Positions 1 to 10,279 of a stretch of 64,000 bases of DNA are shown here, piece by piece; position 1 is the first letter of the stretch, and the number at the start of each line of letters is the position of its first letter. This DNA comes from Isoetes taiwanensis. Lineage: Eukaryota > Streptophyta > Lycopodiopsida > Isoetales > Isoetaceae. The notes beneath the pieces were generated by a model. It ran no database searches. It saw only the letters and a list, made by a program, of their open reading frames with translations, and was not told the origin of the DNA. The DNA lies in contig JAJEKV010000014.1 in NCBI GenBank assembly GCA_021234155.1, positions 8,449,563 through 8,513,562 of the forward strand, given 5' to 3'. The translations under genes were made by a program, and so were the position numbers.

Positions 1-505
1 TTTTCATTCATCTCAGCAGTTTTTTCTACAATGGTATAGGGTGGGTAGCTGCACATCGCAGGCTACCCAAAAAATGAAAAACATAGGGAATATCCAGTTA
101 TAACGCCTGGACCCCAAATAAAATTGTGTGCTATAGATGTTGGCTAGTGTACCTGCCGAGAGTTTATCGCCGGATTAAAAACCCGCCCTTTCGGTTTTCG
201 AGGAAAACCCTAGCGATAAAATCTCGGCAAGGGGCTTGGACAACGCAGGCTCGCTAAACGTTCCCAAAAAACCCACGCTCCACCGAGAATACCGGAAGTC
301 GGCGCGATCACCCCGGACCCGCACATCACCAACGAAAAACCAATAGAGAAAAACCTCGAAAAAGCGGTAGGTCCTGGTCACGCGTGCCACGCGACAAAAA
401 CAACATTTACACCTAAAAAAAGCGAGGGGGCTGGTCACGCCGCCACGCGACAATTATAACAAATATGAACATATAAATAACAATTTTAAGGGGGGAAGGG
501 TGGGA
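1..505. other. no gene seen; GC-rich non-coding sequence
   Basis: No frame here has recognisable protein content. A short imperfect duplication built on GGTCACGC..GCCACGCGACAA occurs near 378-400 and 432-452. The stretch leads into the 185-bp repeat that starts at 506. Nothing else is supported. Confidence 0.5.
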
Positions 506-690
506 GCCATGGATACCGCCGAGAGATGAGAAAGCCGATGAAACGTCGATGAAGAACTCGCAATAAGTAGCGATCCCTCAACCCGATGAACGGCCTAGAA
601 ATGCATGCGATGCATGCATGCGACGATTATGCAATGCATGCATGCTCGCCTCGCGGCAAGAATGGCGATTCGCTACGCGAATCGATGGCA
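506..690 (+). repeat. 185-bp direct repeat, copy 1 (CATGCATG-rich)
   Basis: The sequence from GCCATGGATAC to CGAATCGATGGCA recurs at 896-1080 with only a few differences. It contains dense ATGCATGC palindromes (about 601-645) and ends in a palindrome around CGATTCGCTACGCGAATCG. The spacing to the second copy is 390 bp. The family is not recognised. Confidence 0.9.
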
Positions 691-895
691 TTCTTGCACT
701 ACGCATTCGCATGAACACAACAACATCCCGATACCAGAGAACTTCAAATACTAGATCCGAGGAGAAAAGGTTGAAGATTGTCCTAGGCTGGACAAAAGGG
801 CAAAGATAGAAGAGATTAGAAAGGATAGGAAAGGCCAAGAAAGCGTAGCTCATGCAAGAAGAAGCCCCTCCTCCGCATGAGATCAAAGAATAGAA

Positions 896-1080
896 GCCAT
901 GGATACTGCTGAGAGATGAGAAAGCGCCGATGAAACGTCGATGAAGAACTCTGCAATAAGTAGCGATCCCTCAACCTGATGAACGGCCTAGAAATGCATG
1001 CGATGCATGCATGCGACGCATGCAATGCATGCATGCTCGTCTCGTGCAAGAATGGCGATTCGCTACGCGAATCGATGGCA
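896..1080 (+). repeat. 185-bp direct repeat, copy 2
   Basis: Second copy of the repeat at 506-690. It stops at the boundary of the copia 3' LTR at 1081, whereas copy 1 continues into different sequence after the same GATGGCA. Confidence 0.9.
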
Positions 1081-1352
1081 ATAAGATTTATATTGCAATG
1101 TTAATATCCACTTCAATGGTTAATCAATAGACACCTTATTTTATCTCAAATGACTTACTGTAGATATGAATTGGTCTGCCTCTAAAATGATCCCTTGACT
1201 AGCCCAAGCCCCGATTACAAAGATAAGTTCAGCAGATCATACTTCGTTCACTGAATATTCAAAGTACTTGTTTTATTTTTATAATGCTCAGTCTGGCAGC
1301 TATGTCGAACCGACCTCTTGCAGATCAGTTTGAACCGACCTCATATTTCGTT
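1081..1352 (-). repeat. copia 3' LTR (shorter copy)
   Basis: Near-identical to 3752-4022, from ATAAGATTTATATTGCAATG through CCTCATATTTCGTT. It abuts the 185-bp repeat on its left and the integrase-coding part on its right. Confidence 0.88.
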
Positions 1353-1423
1353 CCATGACATCAACCTTGTCCTGTGTCTCAGATCTAGTAATCTCATCAT
1401 GAGTATTTATTTTTGGAATAACT

Positions 1424-2263
1424 CTATAGTATTGAGTCTCGTCGAACACTACACTTGCTTATCAAGATCCTTTTCTTTTTTGGATCATAAAGTCTATATT
1501 CATTTGACTGTTCGTCATATCCAACCAAGTATGAGATATAGGCTCTATCATCAAGTTTCTTTCGTAGTTCTTCTGGCACATGTACAAAAGCTAAACATCC
1601 ATAGCTTTTTAATTTTTTAGAGTTTGGTGTCTTACCATTCCAGAGCATCTCGGGAATGGCTCCATTTGTACTTGATGTTGGCAGCAAGTTTTGAATATAA
1701 ACAGCTGTTCTTACTGCTTCTTTCACAGGAAATTTGGAAGGCCTGCATACTTAAGCATACTCCTCACAGCATTAAGAATTGTCCGGTTTTTCCTCTCAGC
1801 AATCCCATTTTGCTGAGAAGAAAATCTACATATCAATTGTCTCTTGATGCCCTTATTTTTTGCAGTAAGCTTTGAATTCATTTGAAAGATGTTGTCCTCC
1901 TCTGTCAGAGCGTAGACACCTTACTTTTTGTCCCATTTCTAATTCAACTTCACTCAGATAATGTTTAAATGCTTCAAAAGCCATATCCTTTGATCTTAGG
2001 CAGTATACCTTTTCGCTTTTGCTAACATCATCAATGAAGGTCATGAAATATTTCTTTCATGTCATACTAGTGACATTCAGTGGACCACATAGGTCTGTGT
2101 GCACTAGGTCCAGTATTCCCCTTGCTCTTTTTGAGGATTTTCTGAAAGGAAGTCTATTGTGTTTGCCAAGTAGACAGCCTGCGCATTTAAGTTCATCAAC
2201 ATTGTTATCTTGAGCATTTAACAAACCTTGAGTTGTTCTACTGTTCTGAAATTCACGTGACAC
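1424..2263 (-). pseudogene. copia pol remnant: integrase
   Basis: Frames on the minus strand show copia integrase content: a GAG-pre-integrase zinc-binding region (KCAGCLLGKHNRLPF), the start of the catalytic core (HTDLCGPLN), the second acidic block (CLRSDRGGQHLSNEF) and the downstream part (YIQNLLPTSS, then the YGCLAFVHVP region typical of copia). Broken, so described as a fossil. Confidence 0.85.
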
Positions 2264-2474
2264 AATCTTTCATGCTATTGTCTTGAAAGAAGGACATGCA
2301 ACTACATTTAAACTTGGCAAATATTGATCAGTATCCAAGCCAAACAAATTTCCAACATGTTTTCCAGTAAACATAATTTTATTTCCCTTGAAAACATTAC
2401 AATATAGTCTTTCAAAGATGACCTTGTATCCAAGGTCCAGTAACTGACATACGGAAATTAGATTCCTAATTAGC

Positions 2475-3674
2475 CTAGACACAGAGCACATCCTTTAGTT
2501 CAACTATATTTCCTTCCAAGTCAAAAAGTTCAAGCATCCTACTGTCTTCAATCTCCTGCAGTTCACTATTTCCCAGTTGAACATGTCCACCTCTTCTTTT
2601 GCAGTCTTTAAGCATTTTAGAGGAGCAAGTTACTGTCCTCTCAGCTCCCGAATCTATGATCATGAGTTTATCATTAAGTTTCTTATGTATTAGAGCATGC
2701 AACTCAGAATTACGTACCTCTTCGTCTTCATTTGGTTCTTCTTCAGCCTTGGCTTCTTGAGTCAAATTTACTGCTGGATTTCCTCGTCCAGCACCCCTGC
2801 TCTTGTTGCTATAACCCCCTCGGGTTCCTCCCCATCTTCCTCTGCCTTTCCCTTTAGCAGAGCCACCTCCAGGACTAGGGCAGTTTGCTGAGACATGTCC
2901 CTTACCTTCACAATTATAACATACCAAGTCCTTTCCAAGCTTAGGGCAGTCATTTTTCAAATGGCCATAATTGTCACAGTTGTAACATGGCCCAACTTTG
3001 CCCTTGTTATTGTAAGAATTGCTTCCTCTCTTACCTTTAGATTTCCCTATGTACAGCACTTCAGTTGCCTGGTCATCATCATCATTTGCTCCTTGCTCAA
3101 GTTCAGTTCTCACCATTTGAATGGCATGTTCCTTGTAGCGTGCTACATTTCTCAAAAGTGTGGCTAACTGGTGATTTGATACAGACCTTGCAATGGCTAA
3201 AATTTGATACTGCTCATTTAGAATAACTCCTGCAACTTCATGATCTGCAACTATTCCATCAGATTTCTCAAGGAATTCGGTTAGATTATCTTTGTCATGC
3301 AGTTTAAGTCTCTTTAACTGTTTTTCCAAAACATCTATCTGGGATGATGATTTGGCCTCATAAGTTCTTTCCATATAAAGCCACATATCTCTTGGTGACA
3401 TACCTCTTAATTTTAATTTGATAACTGAGCCAACCTTGCATGTGATTATGGCTTGGGCTTCCATAATCTTAAGTTCTTCATCACTATCCAAGCTAACTCC
3501 AGAAGTTGCTGAGACAGTTTGTTCACCTTCAGCAATGGAACCTTCAATAGCAGAACTCGAGTTTGAGCTTGAAGTCCCTGTGACTGTAGCAGTAGAACGT
3601 CTCACAGCATTTGTATAAATTAGATACCATAAGTTTTCAAATTCTAGAGCTTGTCTAATGCACCAAATCTGGAT
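2475..3674 (-). pseudogene. copia gag-protease remnant
   Basis: A long minus-strand frame encodes a UBN2-type gag (LKLRGMSPRDMWLYMERTYE), two CCHC zinc knuckles (CYNCDNYGHLKNDC and CYNCEGKGHVSANC), a Gly/Arg-rich linker, and then an aspartic protease start with the D-S-G-A signature (MIIDSGAERTVT). The first residues of the frame run into the primer-binding site and LTR and are not gag. The likely product is virus-like-particle protein plus protease of the copia element; the element as a whole is broken. Confidence 0.85.
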
Positions 3675-3689
3675 GACATGATAACCTGT

Positions 3690-3701
3690 GCTCTGGTACC
3701 A
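3690..3701 (-). promoter_or_regulatory. copia primer-binding site
   Basis: On the minus strand this reads TGGTACCAGAGC, one base off the plant initiator-Met tRNA primer site TGGTATCAGAGC, directly next to the 5' LTR. Confidence 0.85.
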
Positions 3702-3702
3702 A

Positions 3703-4031
3703 TGAAGAAACACCAATGTTCAAGTTGCAAGAATGAGAGGAAATATATTCAATAAGATTTATATTGCAATGTTAATATCCACTTCAATCTTTAATCAATA
3801 GACACCTTATTTTATCTCAAGTGACTTACTGTAGATATGAATTGGTCTGCCTCCAAAATGATCCCTTGACTAGCCCAAGCCCCAATTACAAAGATAAGTT
3901 CACCCAATCATACCTCGTTCACTGAATATTCAAAGTACTTGTTTTATGTTTATAATGTTCAGTCCGGCAGGTATGCCGAACCGACCTCCTGCAGATCAGT
4001 TTGAACCAACCTCATATTTCGTTGTTCTTCA
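3703..4031 (-). repeat. copia 5' LTR
   Basis: A 329-bp LTR with mirrored tips TGAAGAA and TTCTTCA. Positions 3752-4022 match the 3' LTR at 1081-1352. Confidence 0.85.
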
Positions 4032-5904
4032 TGGCACCGACCTTTAAACATGATCATCTTCATATATATGATTTGATCATGTTCATATTATCAGCATATC
4101 AACTTCAGTCCATTGCTTAAAGAATACATGTACAGCTTGACATTAATTACATTCTTCAAGGTTATTGCCTTAAGGGTATTGGAAAATTGCATCGTAAATG
4201 TGCCTTCCATAACATTACTGATGAGCATATTCTGGAGAGTAACGATTTTATGCTATATATGGTGCTAGGGACCTGAAGAATAATGTTATTTTGATCACAG
4301 AAGACTTGATTTCTAGAGCAATCCACTTCAGGAATTACCAGGTACTAAGTGGGTTCATTTACGTTCTTACAAAAATGATTAAGAGGGGGGCCTTTTCTTT
4401 CTAGATTGGTTAGATTATCCCTAGCAATTACGCTTATATCCAAAAGAATCATGTGCATGCTAGATGGCAAACTGCTTGTAATCCACATGCGGCTTTAGCT
4501 AAGGGCGTAGGATGTGCCATTTATGGCTCAGGTGAGTGCATCTAGCCGATTGACAGGATTGGGAAGAGAGACTCAAGTATTGAGATGATGCGGTGCAGAA
4601 AATCAGATGGACGTGTCATTAGAATGTGAGAACCCTACTGAAATCTTCAAGCCAGAAGACGTGTTGATACCTGTGGGCACGGATTTCATACCATTTAATC
4701 TGGATGACTTCACTCTTGATGTTGGCTAATTTCATTTGGAATACTGCTATTGTAAGATGTGATGGCGAAGTGATGACGCCATCACTCTTGTATTTTGTTT
4801 ATTTGTGCTATTGACTACTTGTTTTGCTTAAATTTTATATTCTTTATTTGTGCCAATGAATTCTTGTTGGTGAATGTGGTAAATTAGAAGGAATTGAAAG
4901 ACCAAAACTTATAGGTAGCAAAACTTAGAGTGCTGTAGGCCCTCAGGAGTGCACGCAAATATACTAGGTATAATTTCAAATTTTTGGCACTAAGGAAATC
5001 GGTGGGTCGACTCCTAAGGAGCCAGTTACAATTCTTGCAAGTTTAGGAAATAGTATTTTCTTATTCATTAGCATTAACCATTATGTATCCATAGAATGGG
5101 ATTATTCTTTTAAGTGTGTTTTTATACCATTGGTATTCCAATTTTAGGGTTTCCATCATAGAAGCTACAATCTAGCCTCATGTGGAATATTTCTCATTGG
5201 TCCTAGCCCGAAGGGTCAAGATTTATCCATAAAGCAGGATTTAGCCATAAAGCAAGAAATAGCTAAATACGTCCTAAATTTGTATCGAAGTTGTTAAAGG
5301 AATGCAACATCTATTCCGCGGCCACTATTCTAGAAATTAGAGATGGCAAGGCAAAAGGTTCTGGAATGCGAAAAACTTATATTTTAGGCCAACGATCTTT
5401 TGGATGCCAACGATTCATTACAAAATGTAATTCTGAATTTAAAAGAGGAAGGCTGATTCTAGTTGGGGATGGCAGTCGAAGTCCAGCTCTTTAAGTAAAT
5501 AGCCGAACCTATAGGAGTACCTAGCATATTGCAAAGATAATTAAGCTATCTAGATTCTATTGATTTATTAATGCTAGCCAGATTCTTGCTTGTTGTATTA
5601 AAATTACAGTCAGAAATCCAAAGATGATTATCATGTTGGATTATCTTCTCAGGATTGGAAAGAGGAACGAGGGACTCTGTTTGCTTTGTTCTAGTCTGAG
5701 CCCGGTTGGGTGGTGAATTTGTGCCAGAAGACCAAGTTCTATGGTTTAAAGCTGTTTTGCTGAACCGTGTCTAAAGTTCCATTCATAAAGGAATCCAACA
5801 ACATCTAAAGGCAATCTTGGAGAACCTAGAATCGCACAAGAATCTTAAAAAGTCCTTAAATTTTGTGAAAAATTCGTAGAATCTATATCAGGCTTTGGTG
5901 CTTG
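4032..5904. other. no clear gene; weak coding-like relics
   Basis: AT-rich intergenic sequence with no long open frame. Two short coding-like islands on the plus strand are listed separately (4414-4729). Otherwise nothing is recognised. Confidence 0.5.
4414..4729 (+). pseudogene. unrecognised coding-like relic, two islands
   Basis: In one frame, 4414-4536 reads as a plausible peptide (IIPSNYAYIQKNHVHAR, then NPHAALAKGVGCAIYGSG) before a stop. It contains a possible splice donor, CAG|GTGAGT, at 4529-4536. A second island ending with TAA at 4727-4729 reads ENPTEIFKPEDVLIPVG, then TDFIPFNLDDFTLDVG. The amino-acid texture looks protein-like rather than random, and both lie on the same strand. 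I do not recognise the gene. It could be a host-gene fragment or a transposon remnant. Low confidence. Confidence 0.25.
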
Positions 5905-6340
5905 CTACTTCCTTAAGATCATGGTTATATTTCGACCAGACCAGCCCGTCCACTTCTGCAGGCACTGAGATTGCCGGTCATTGTAGCTTTTAAGACTTTG
6001 TAGATCTTCACTGATTTCTTCATGCTCACTACAAGATTCAAACAGAATTCCAGCCAGTAAGTGCGCCAGTAGGTAGAATTCGTTGCGACCTTGATTGCGT
6101 GATAAATTTCTTGTAAAAATAAGTCTAAACAACAATCTCCATAGTTGTGCACCACCACACCATGGAGGAAGTTTCATATAGTTCAAGTCGTATGAACCAA
6201 TCAGGTAAATGATCTGAAAGGGCTTGTGTTTCTCCTTGAAACATATGCTCGTAGCTATGGGAAGTGTTTTGAATTTTTAGGGTGATTGTTGTATAATATA
6301 TGGCTTGAATGGGTGTTTTGAAAAAATTCAAGGACATATA

Positions 6341-6560
6341 AGGTAAGGTTATCGGTCTGGTTGAGGCCGATAACAAAAAATGCATGACCAAGGCTGTATG
6401 CCTGAGGCCAAATATTTGGCACGTAAGGTCGAGGCCCGCTAGGGCCAAAGACCGGGTCGAGGCCTTATGTGCCAAATATCTGGCCGAGGACGTACAACGA
6501 GGCCACACATTTTTGGTTATTGGCCGAGGCAAAGATCTGATAACCACCTTATCGGTCTTT
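6341..6560. repeat. fold-back (imperfect palindrome), about 220 bp
   Basis: The left half (..GGCCAAATATTTGGCACGT..) is mirrored by the right half (..GTGCCAAATATCTGGCC..), and the outer parts pair as well (TTATCGGTCTGG with ACCTTATCGGTC, GATAACAAAAAATGCATG with CACATTTTTGGTTAT). The centre is near 6445. Size and shape fit a hairpin MITE. No flanking target duplication was established. Confidence 0.75.
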
Positions 6561-6577
6561 TATGGGTAGAATAGTAT

Positions 6578-6630
6578 TGATAATTAGTTATCAGTACTCC
6601 TCTAGTACTAGTACTGATAACTAGTTATCA
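6578..6630. repeat. short hairpin, 21-bp arms
   Basis: 6578-6598 and 6610-6630 are inverted copies with one mismatch and an 11-nt loop. Each arm itself contains a near-palindrome (GATAACTAGTTATC). It follows the larger fold-back at 6341-6560. Confidence 0.85.
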
Positions 6631-6645
6631 GCCTGCACCAATAAT

Positions 6646-6782
6646 GTAATAGGAAACCGCCATGGGGAAGAGTTTTCATGGCAGAAACTTTCAGGCGGCG
6701 CCGCCACGAGCGGCGGAGCCGTGAGTGGTGCGCCGCCTGAAAGTTTCCGCCATGGAAACTCCGACACGTGGCGGTCCCTTAC
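6646..6782. repeat. GC-rich fold-back
   Basis: The core arms 6670-6702 and 6727-6761 are inverted copies (GAAACTTTCAGGCGGCGC). Weaker pairing extends out to about 6646 and 6782. It is the third hairpin in a row within 450 bp, and the loop GCCACGAGCGGCGGAG is itself GC-rich. Confidence 0.75.
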
Positions 6783-6959
6783 GCAAAAAACCGGGGAGGG
6801 AGGGGAGGGAGGAGGGGGCTTTTTTCCGAGGTAGAACAGTTGTGGCCGTGACATGGCGAAAAAACATTATTGGACGCAGTTCCGGCAGTGGTCGCGTTTT
6901 CTTGAGGCGCTACTGCGGCGCTTGCCTGTAGTTCGCGTTTGTGGAGGCGCCTCGTTTGT

Positions 6960-7500
6960 AGCATTTATTGCATTGTTTATTTGACAGATTTGGAGCTGCT
7001 TTTGATGAGTTTCAACGAGTTCTGTGGCCTGCTCTTATTTTTGGAGTTCCGACGAGTTTCGATGAGTTCTGGCGAGAAGATCTACGAGTTTTTAAGCTTT
7101 TTAGTGTAAGTTTGTGGTCTATGTCTCCTTTTTGGATTTTTGACGAGTTCCAGCGAGTTGTGGCAAGAAGATTTGCGAGTTTTCAAGCTTCTCAAGGTAA
7201 TTTTTTTACTTTTTTCGTGGATTGAAGTTTCCTTAGGTATTTCTAACGCTTTCTTGTTTGTTTCTTGCAGTTCTCGACAGTGTGGAGGAGGAAAGCAGGT
7301 TCTGCTCTGTCATTTTATTGTTGCTTAGCTTGCATGCAGTGTTAACTGACTGCGTTCGGGCTAACAGACCATCTTTTGCTATTATTGATCCGGATGAAGA
7401 CCTCTGTAGGGAAGAAAGAGGAATAGACATTGATTCTCTGTTACAGAGTGTAAATCGTGATTGTTTTAGTTGCAGATACCTCTGGATTAGCTAGTGTCCT
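6960..7500 (+). other. possible old transcribed region with splice-like sites
   Basis: A fragment around 7047-7103 (GAGTTCTGGCGAGAAGATCTACGAGTTTTTAAGC) recurs in diverged form at 7143-7192. A donor-like CAAG|GTAATTTTTTT (7197-7208) and an acceptor-like TTGTTTGTTTCTTGCAG (to 7270) frame a short intron-like segment. An open stretch follows to 7494. No protein family is recognised. It could be a non-coding transcript or the 3' end of a decayed gene. Confidence 0.2.
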
Positions 7501-8160
7501 TCAGAATTTGCAACAAGATTTCCAAGTAAATTTTTGTTGTGAAAACTTATGTTTTGGATTGTATCTGGAATTGTTTTGATCAATGGGATAATATGACTCG
7601 AATTTCTTGTGTATAAGTTAGTGTGTACAAATTATATAAAATTGTCTATAATGTGTCTTGTCTATACACCTTCAATTTTCTGTATAAAACAATACTCGTG
7701 GCGCCGCTTAAGCTCTGCCACCAACAAAAGTTTCCAGAGTGTAACAAAAAACTGGAATCCAGGAGGAAAAAAGAACCCCCTCTCCCGTTTACGATAATCA
7801 AAAGATAAGAACTCACCCTTTATACTGAAGAGTCCGATAAAGAGGGTTTTTTGTCGAACCCTTAGCACGCAAAGTGGCATGCCCCCTATATTGCTAGAGC
7901 ATGTATTATTTTTTTTTTTTTTCCTTTGGATCGTGGCATAATTCATGGGATATTCCCCCTCCACACATCCCATCCGCCCTTGTGAAGTCTTTCTGGGGTC
8001 AAACTGGCCCCTGTTGACCTGGTTTTAAAGGGGGTACTTGAACGCCACACACCATGGGTTAAGATAGTATAGAAGCATACTAGTATCTATACAATGCAGT
8101 GTCATACTAATATAATACAATACTGCACAACTCAAACATAGCAGCAACATTCCAATATGA
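7501..8160. other. no gene seen
   Basis: AT-rich sequence with a poly-T run near 7909-7922. No recognisable frame or repeat. Confidence 0.5.
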
Positions 8161-8164
8161 CATG

Positions 8165-8325
8165 AGCCTGGGGAATCGAACCCCAGTTCCAATCCAATGC
8201 TCAGGGCTTAAAGTTATCTGAAGCTTCACAATCCAGTTCAATTTTTGATCTTGATACAACTCGGATTGCAAAAGACCAGGGCTTGGGGAATTGAACCCCA
8301 ACAAGAATCCTATGCCCTTGGCTTA
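8165..8325 (-). repeat. two tRNA-like B-box repeats (SINE-like?)
   Basis: On the minus strand two related segments carry a T-arm-like stem: GGGGTTCGATTCCCC (from 8171) and GGGGTTCAATTCCCC (from 8285), each preceded by a similar AAGCC..GCAT.GGATT stretch. The spacing is about 114 bp. GGTTCGATTCC fits an RNA polymerase III B box. No complete cloverleaf or clear A box was found, so a real tRNA gene is not supported. Confidence 0.4.
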
Positions 8326-8415
8326 CCTGATGAACCAGCCTTTGAAGATCTTCAACAAGTTTTTCTTTTGTGGCTATGGCAAGTATCTGCTGCAACAGTG
8401 CTCCAAGCCCTGCAA

Positions 8416-8620
8416 AACACAGTTATGCAAAAACCCTCAAGGCAAGAACACAGATTATGCAGAAACCCTCAAGGCAAAAACATTCGTGAAAACACAAGGC
8501 AATATGTCCCTCCTTTCATCTGTATTATGGAAGAAAAACATAGGTCATGCAAAAACTCTCAAGGCAAAAACATTCGCGAAAACACGAGGCTATCTGTCCC
8601 TCCTTTCGTCTTATCAAATA
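8416..8620 (+). repeat. tandem repeat, about 90-bp unit, 2.3 copies
   Basis: A unit beginning AACACAG.TTATGCA.AAACCCTCAAGGC and ending GTCCCTCCTTTC recurs at 8447-8535 and 8537-8620, with a partial copy at 8416-8446. Each unit carries CTCAAGGCAAAAACATTCG. Function is unknown. Confidence 0.8.
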
Positions 8621-9289
8621 TAGAGCATTTCCGGCGGTTTTTCTTTACGCCCTTCTGGCTATGGCGCCCTTTCGCAGAGCCCTGTTTAATTTCGCAGAAC
8701 CCTGTTTAACTTACAACACAAAGATGCGAAAGAGTTGGAGGTAGAAGTAGTATCTGGAGGTGGAAACAGGATCCAGACTTGGAAGAGCTGGAGTTGGAAG
8801 CCTTTGAAAACCAACAAAACACAAGCACTGCACCAAACCACTCATCTATGCGCCTTGCTCCCCATCGCCTCCATCGCCATCGCCTCCAGATGCCGACCCA
8901 GCCACCTGCGCAGGCCGAGTTTGGCATCATCATTCCTAGCCGCCATCTGCCAGGGCGCCAACAACTTCCTATCTGTGGATCAACAACTGAACAATCCCAA
9001 TACAGGTTCTTACCAAAACCCAGATGCCAGCATCGCAATCTACGTATTCTCATACGAATACACCATAAAACATTCGACAATCATAGGTTATAAACATACG
9101 CTTTCTGATCGTGCACACATTTATAGCACCCTATACGATAGCCTATACAATAGGTGAACTCGAAGAAAAGAACTAGAGAAAGTGTTTACTAAAAAACATA
9201 AATAGAAAAACTTTGTGGCTTTAACATTTCCACGTAGGCACAGACTGGACTAAAAAACATGATACAATTCAATGCTCTTTCTTTTGGGA
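8621..9289 (+). promoter_or_regulatory. upstream region of the hydrolase gene
   Basis: This holds no supported gene. A TATAAA lies at 9089-9094, about 200 bp before the preferred start codon, and could be the core promoter of the gene at 9290. That is a motif-only guess. A partly open stretch at 8779-9157 has skewed His/Pro/Arg composition and no recognisable domain. Confidence 0.25.
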
Positions 9290-10279
9290 ATGGAAGGCGA
9301 CGAACTCTGCAATGGCGCTGCCAAAAGCAAGGTACCGCTATATCCATGGGGGAATATGGAGGAAACGGAGTTTTACGAAATCATGGGAGTCTCAAATACT
9401 AAAGGATTCTTCCGGTCGCCCCGCGGGTTATCCCTTTTTACCCAATCTTGGATGTCTTGTTCTCATCCGCCTAGAGCACTGATTTTTATGGTTCATGGCT
9501 ATGGCAACGATACAAGTTGGCAATTTCAGAAAACTGCAATTTTTCTTACAGAAATGGGATATGCAGCCTTTGCCATGGATCTGGAAGGGCATGGCCGGTC
9601 CGATGGCCTTAAGGGCTTTATTCCAGATGCCGATGCTGTTGCCAAAGACTGTCTTTCCTTTTTCAATTCGGTAAAGCAGAGGGAAGAATTACAAGGTTTG
9701 CCCTGTTTTTTGTATGGCGAGTCGTTAGGAGGGGCAATATGTTTGCTTATTCACTTTCTGGATCCGCATGGATGGGATGGAGCCATTCTTGTGGCGGCCA
9801 TGTGTAAAATCTCAGACAGCATGAAGCCTCCATGGCCTGTCCCTGAAATTTTGACATGCTTGGCGAATTGGGCGCCCACATGGGCTGTTGTGCCATCAAA
9901 AGATTTGGTGGACAGATCTATTCAGGATCCTATAAAGAGGGAAATTGGTAGGAGTAATCCACGCAGATATGCAGGAAAGCCAAGGCTTGGCACAGTGGCA
10001 GAACTTCTGCGTGTTACTTCATACATAGAAAAAAAGCTCGAAGATGTGTCTCTTCCATTTATGGTGTTGCATGGTGATGCTGATGTTGTTACAGATCCTT
10101 CTGTTAGTAAAGCCCTGCATGACAGGGCTAAAAGTGTTGATAAAACTCTTAGGATTTACAAAGGCATGAAGCATTCTCTCCTGCAGGGTGAGTTTGATGA
10201 GAATGTTGCTGTGGTGTTAGCAGATATTAAACAGTGGTTAGAACAAAGAGTTGTTAATAAAATGGAAATTTGTACATAA
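9290..10279 (+). CDS. monoacylglycerol lipase / caffeoylshikimate esterase-type alpha/beta hydrolase
   Basis: A single uninterrupted frame encodes a serine hydrolase of the plant MAGL / lysophospholipase / caffeoylshikimate esterase family, about the usual length (329 residues from the preferred start). Counting from an upstream ATG at 9272, visible motifs are the oxyanion-region HGYGND (75-80, which also gives an H-X4-D motif), the nucleophile elbow GESLGG with Ser151, a catalytic Asp in HGDADVVTD (Asp271) and a catalytic His in GMKHSLLQGE (His301). A lid-like region rich in Trp and Pro lies between about 187 and 208. The ATG at 9290 is preferred because it has G at -3 and G at +4, while the ATG at 9272 has a poor context. 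Members hydrolyse monoacylglycerols or lysophospholipids, or caffeoyl shikimate in lignin synthesis; the sequence here does not decide which. No signal peptide or membrane segment is evident, so a soluble cytosolic enzyme is likely. The absence of introns is notable but not proof of a retrocopy. Confidence 0.9.
   Translation: MEGDELCNGAAKSKVPLYPWGNMEETEFYEIMGVSNTKGFFRSPRGLSLFTQSWMSCSHPPRALIFMVHGYGNDTSWQFQKTAIFLTEMGYAAFAMDLEGHGRSDGLKGFIPDADAVAKDCLSFFNSVKQREELQGLPCFLYGESLGGAICLLIHFLDPHGWDGAILVAAMCKISDSMKPPWPVPEILTCLANWAPTWAVVPSKDLVDRSIQDPIKREIGRSNPRRYAGKPRLGTVAELLRVTSYIEKKLEDVSLPFMVLHGDADVVTDPSVSKALHDRAKSVDKTLRIYKGMKHSLLQGEFDENVAVVLADIKQWLEQRVVNKMEICT

Larger units (their letters stand above)
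1081..4031 (-). mobile_element. Ty1/copia LTR retrotransposon, broken
   Basis: The element reads right to left: 5' LTR (3703-4031), primer-binding site, gag with two zinc knuckles, protease, integrase, 3' LTR (1081-1352). The gag-protease-integrase order is that of Ty1/copia. Reverse transcriptase and RNase H were not recognised. The reading frame is broken in several places, so this is a fossil. The 5' LTR has mirrored tips TGAAGAA and TTCTTCA. TGGCA lies just outside both ends (1076-1080 and 4032-4036) and may be the target duplication, although the 3' LTR is shorter than the 5' one, so this is not certain. Visible differences between the LTRs suggest moderate age. Confidence 0.88.

Noticed and set aside
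175-453. Open stretch on the minus strand
   Set aside because: No recognisable domain; composition follows a GC-rich stretch; no start context or neighbours to support a gene.
816-1049. Short frames rich in MHALHASHAC
   Set aside because: They are translations of the ATGCATGC repeat, not a protein.
5905-6186. Minus-strand frames of 77-93 residues
   Set aside because: Two overlapping frames with equal length and no motif; not distinguishable from chance.
8165-8325. tRNA genes
   Set aside because: Only the T-arm-like part is present; no acceptor stem, D-arm or anticodon arm could be folded.
8416-8620. CRISPR-like array
   Set aside because: Plant nuclear context, 90-bp units without spacers of constant length; an ordinary tandem repeat.
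8706-9157. Overlapping open frames on both strands upstream of the hydrolase
   Set aside because: Skewed composition, no domain, and conflicting frames; treated as promoter region.
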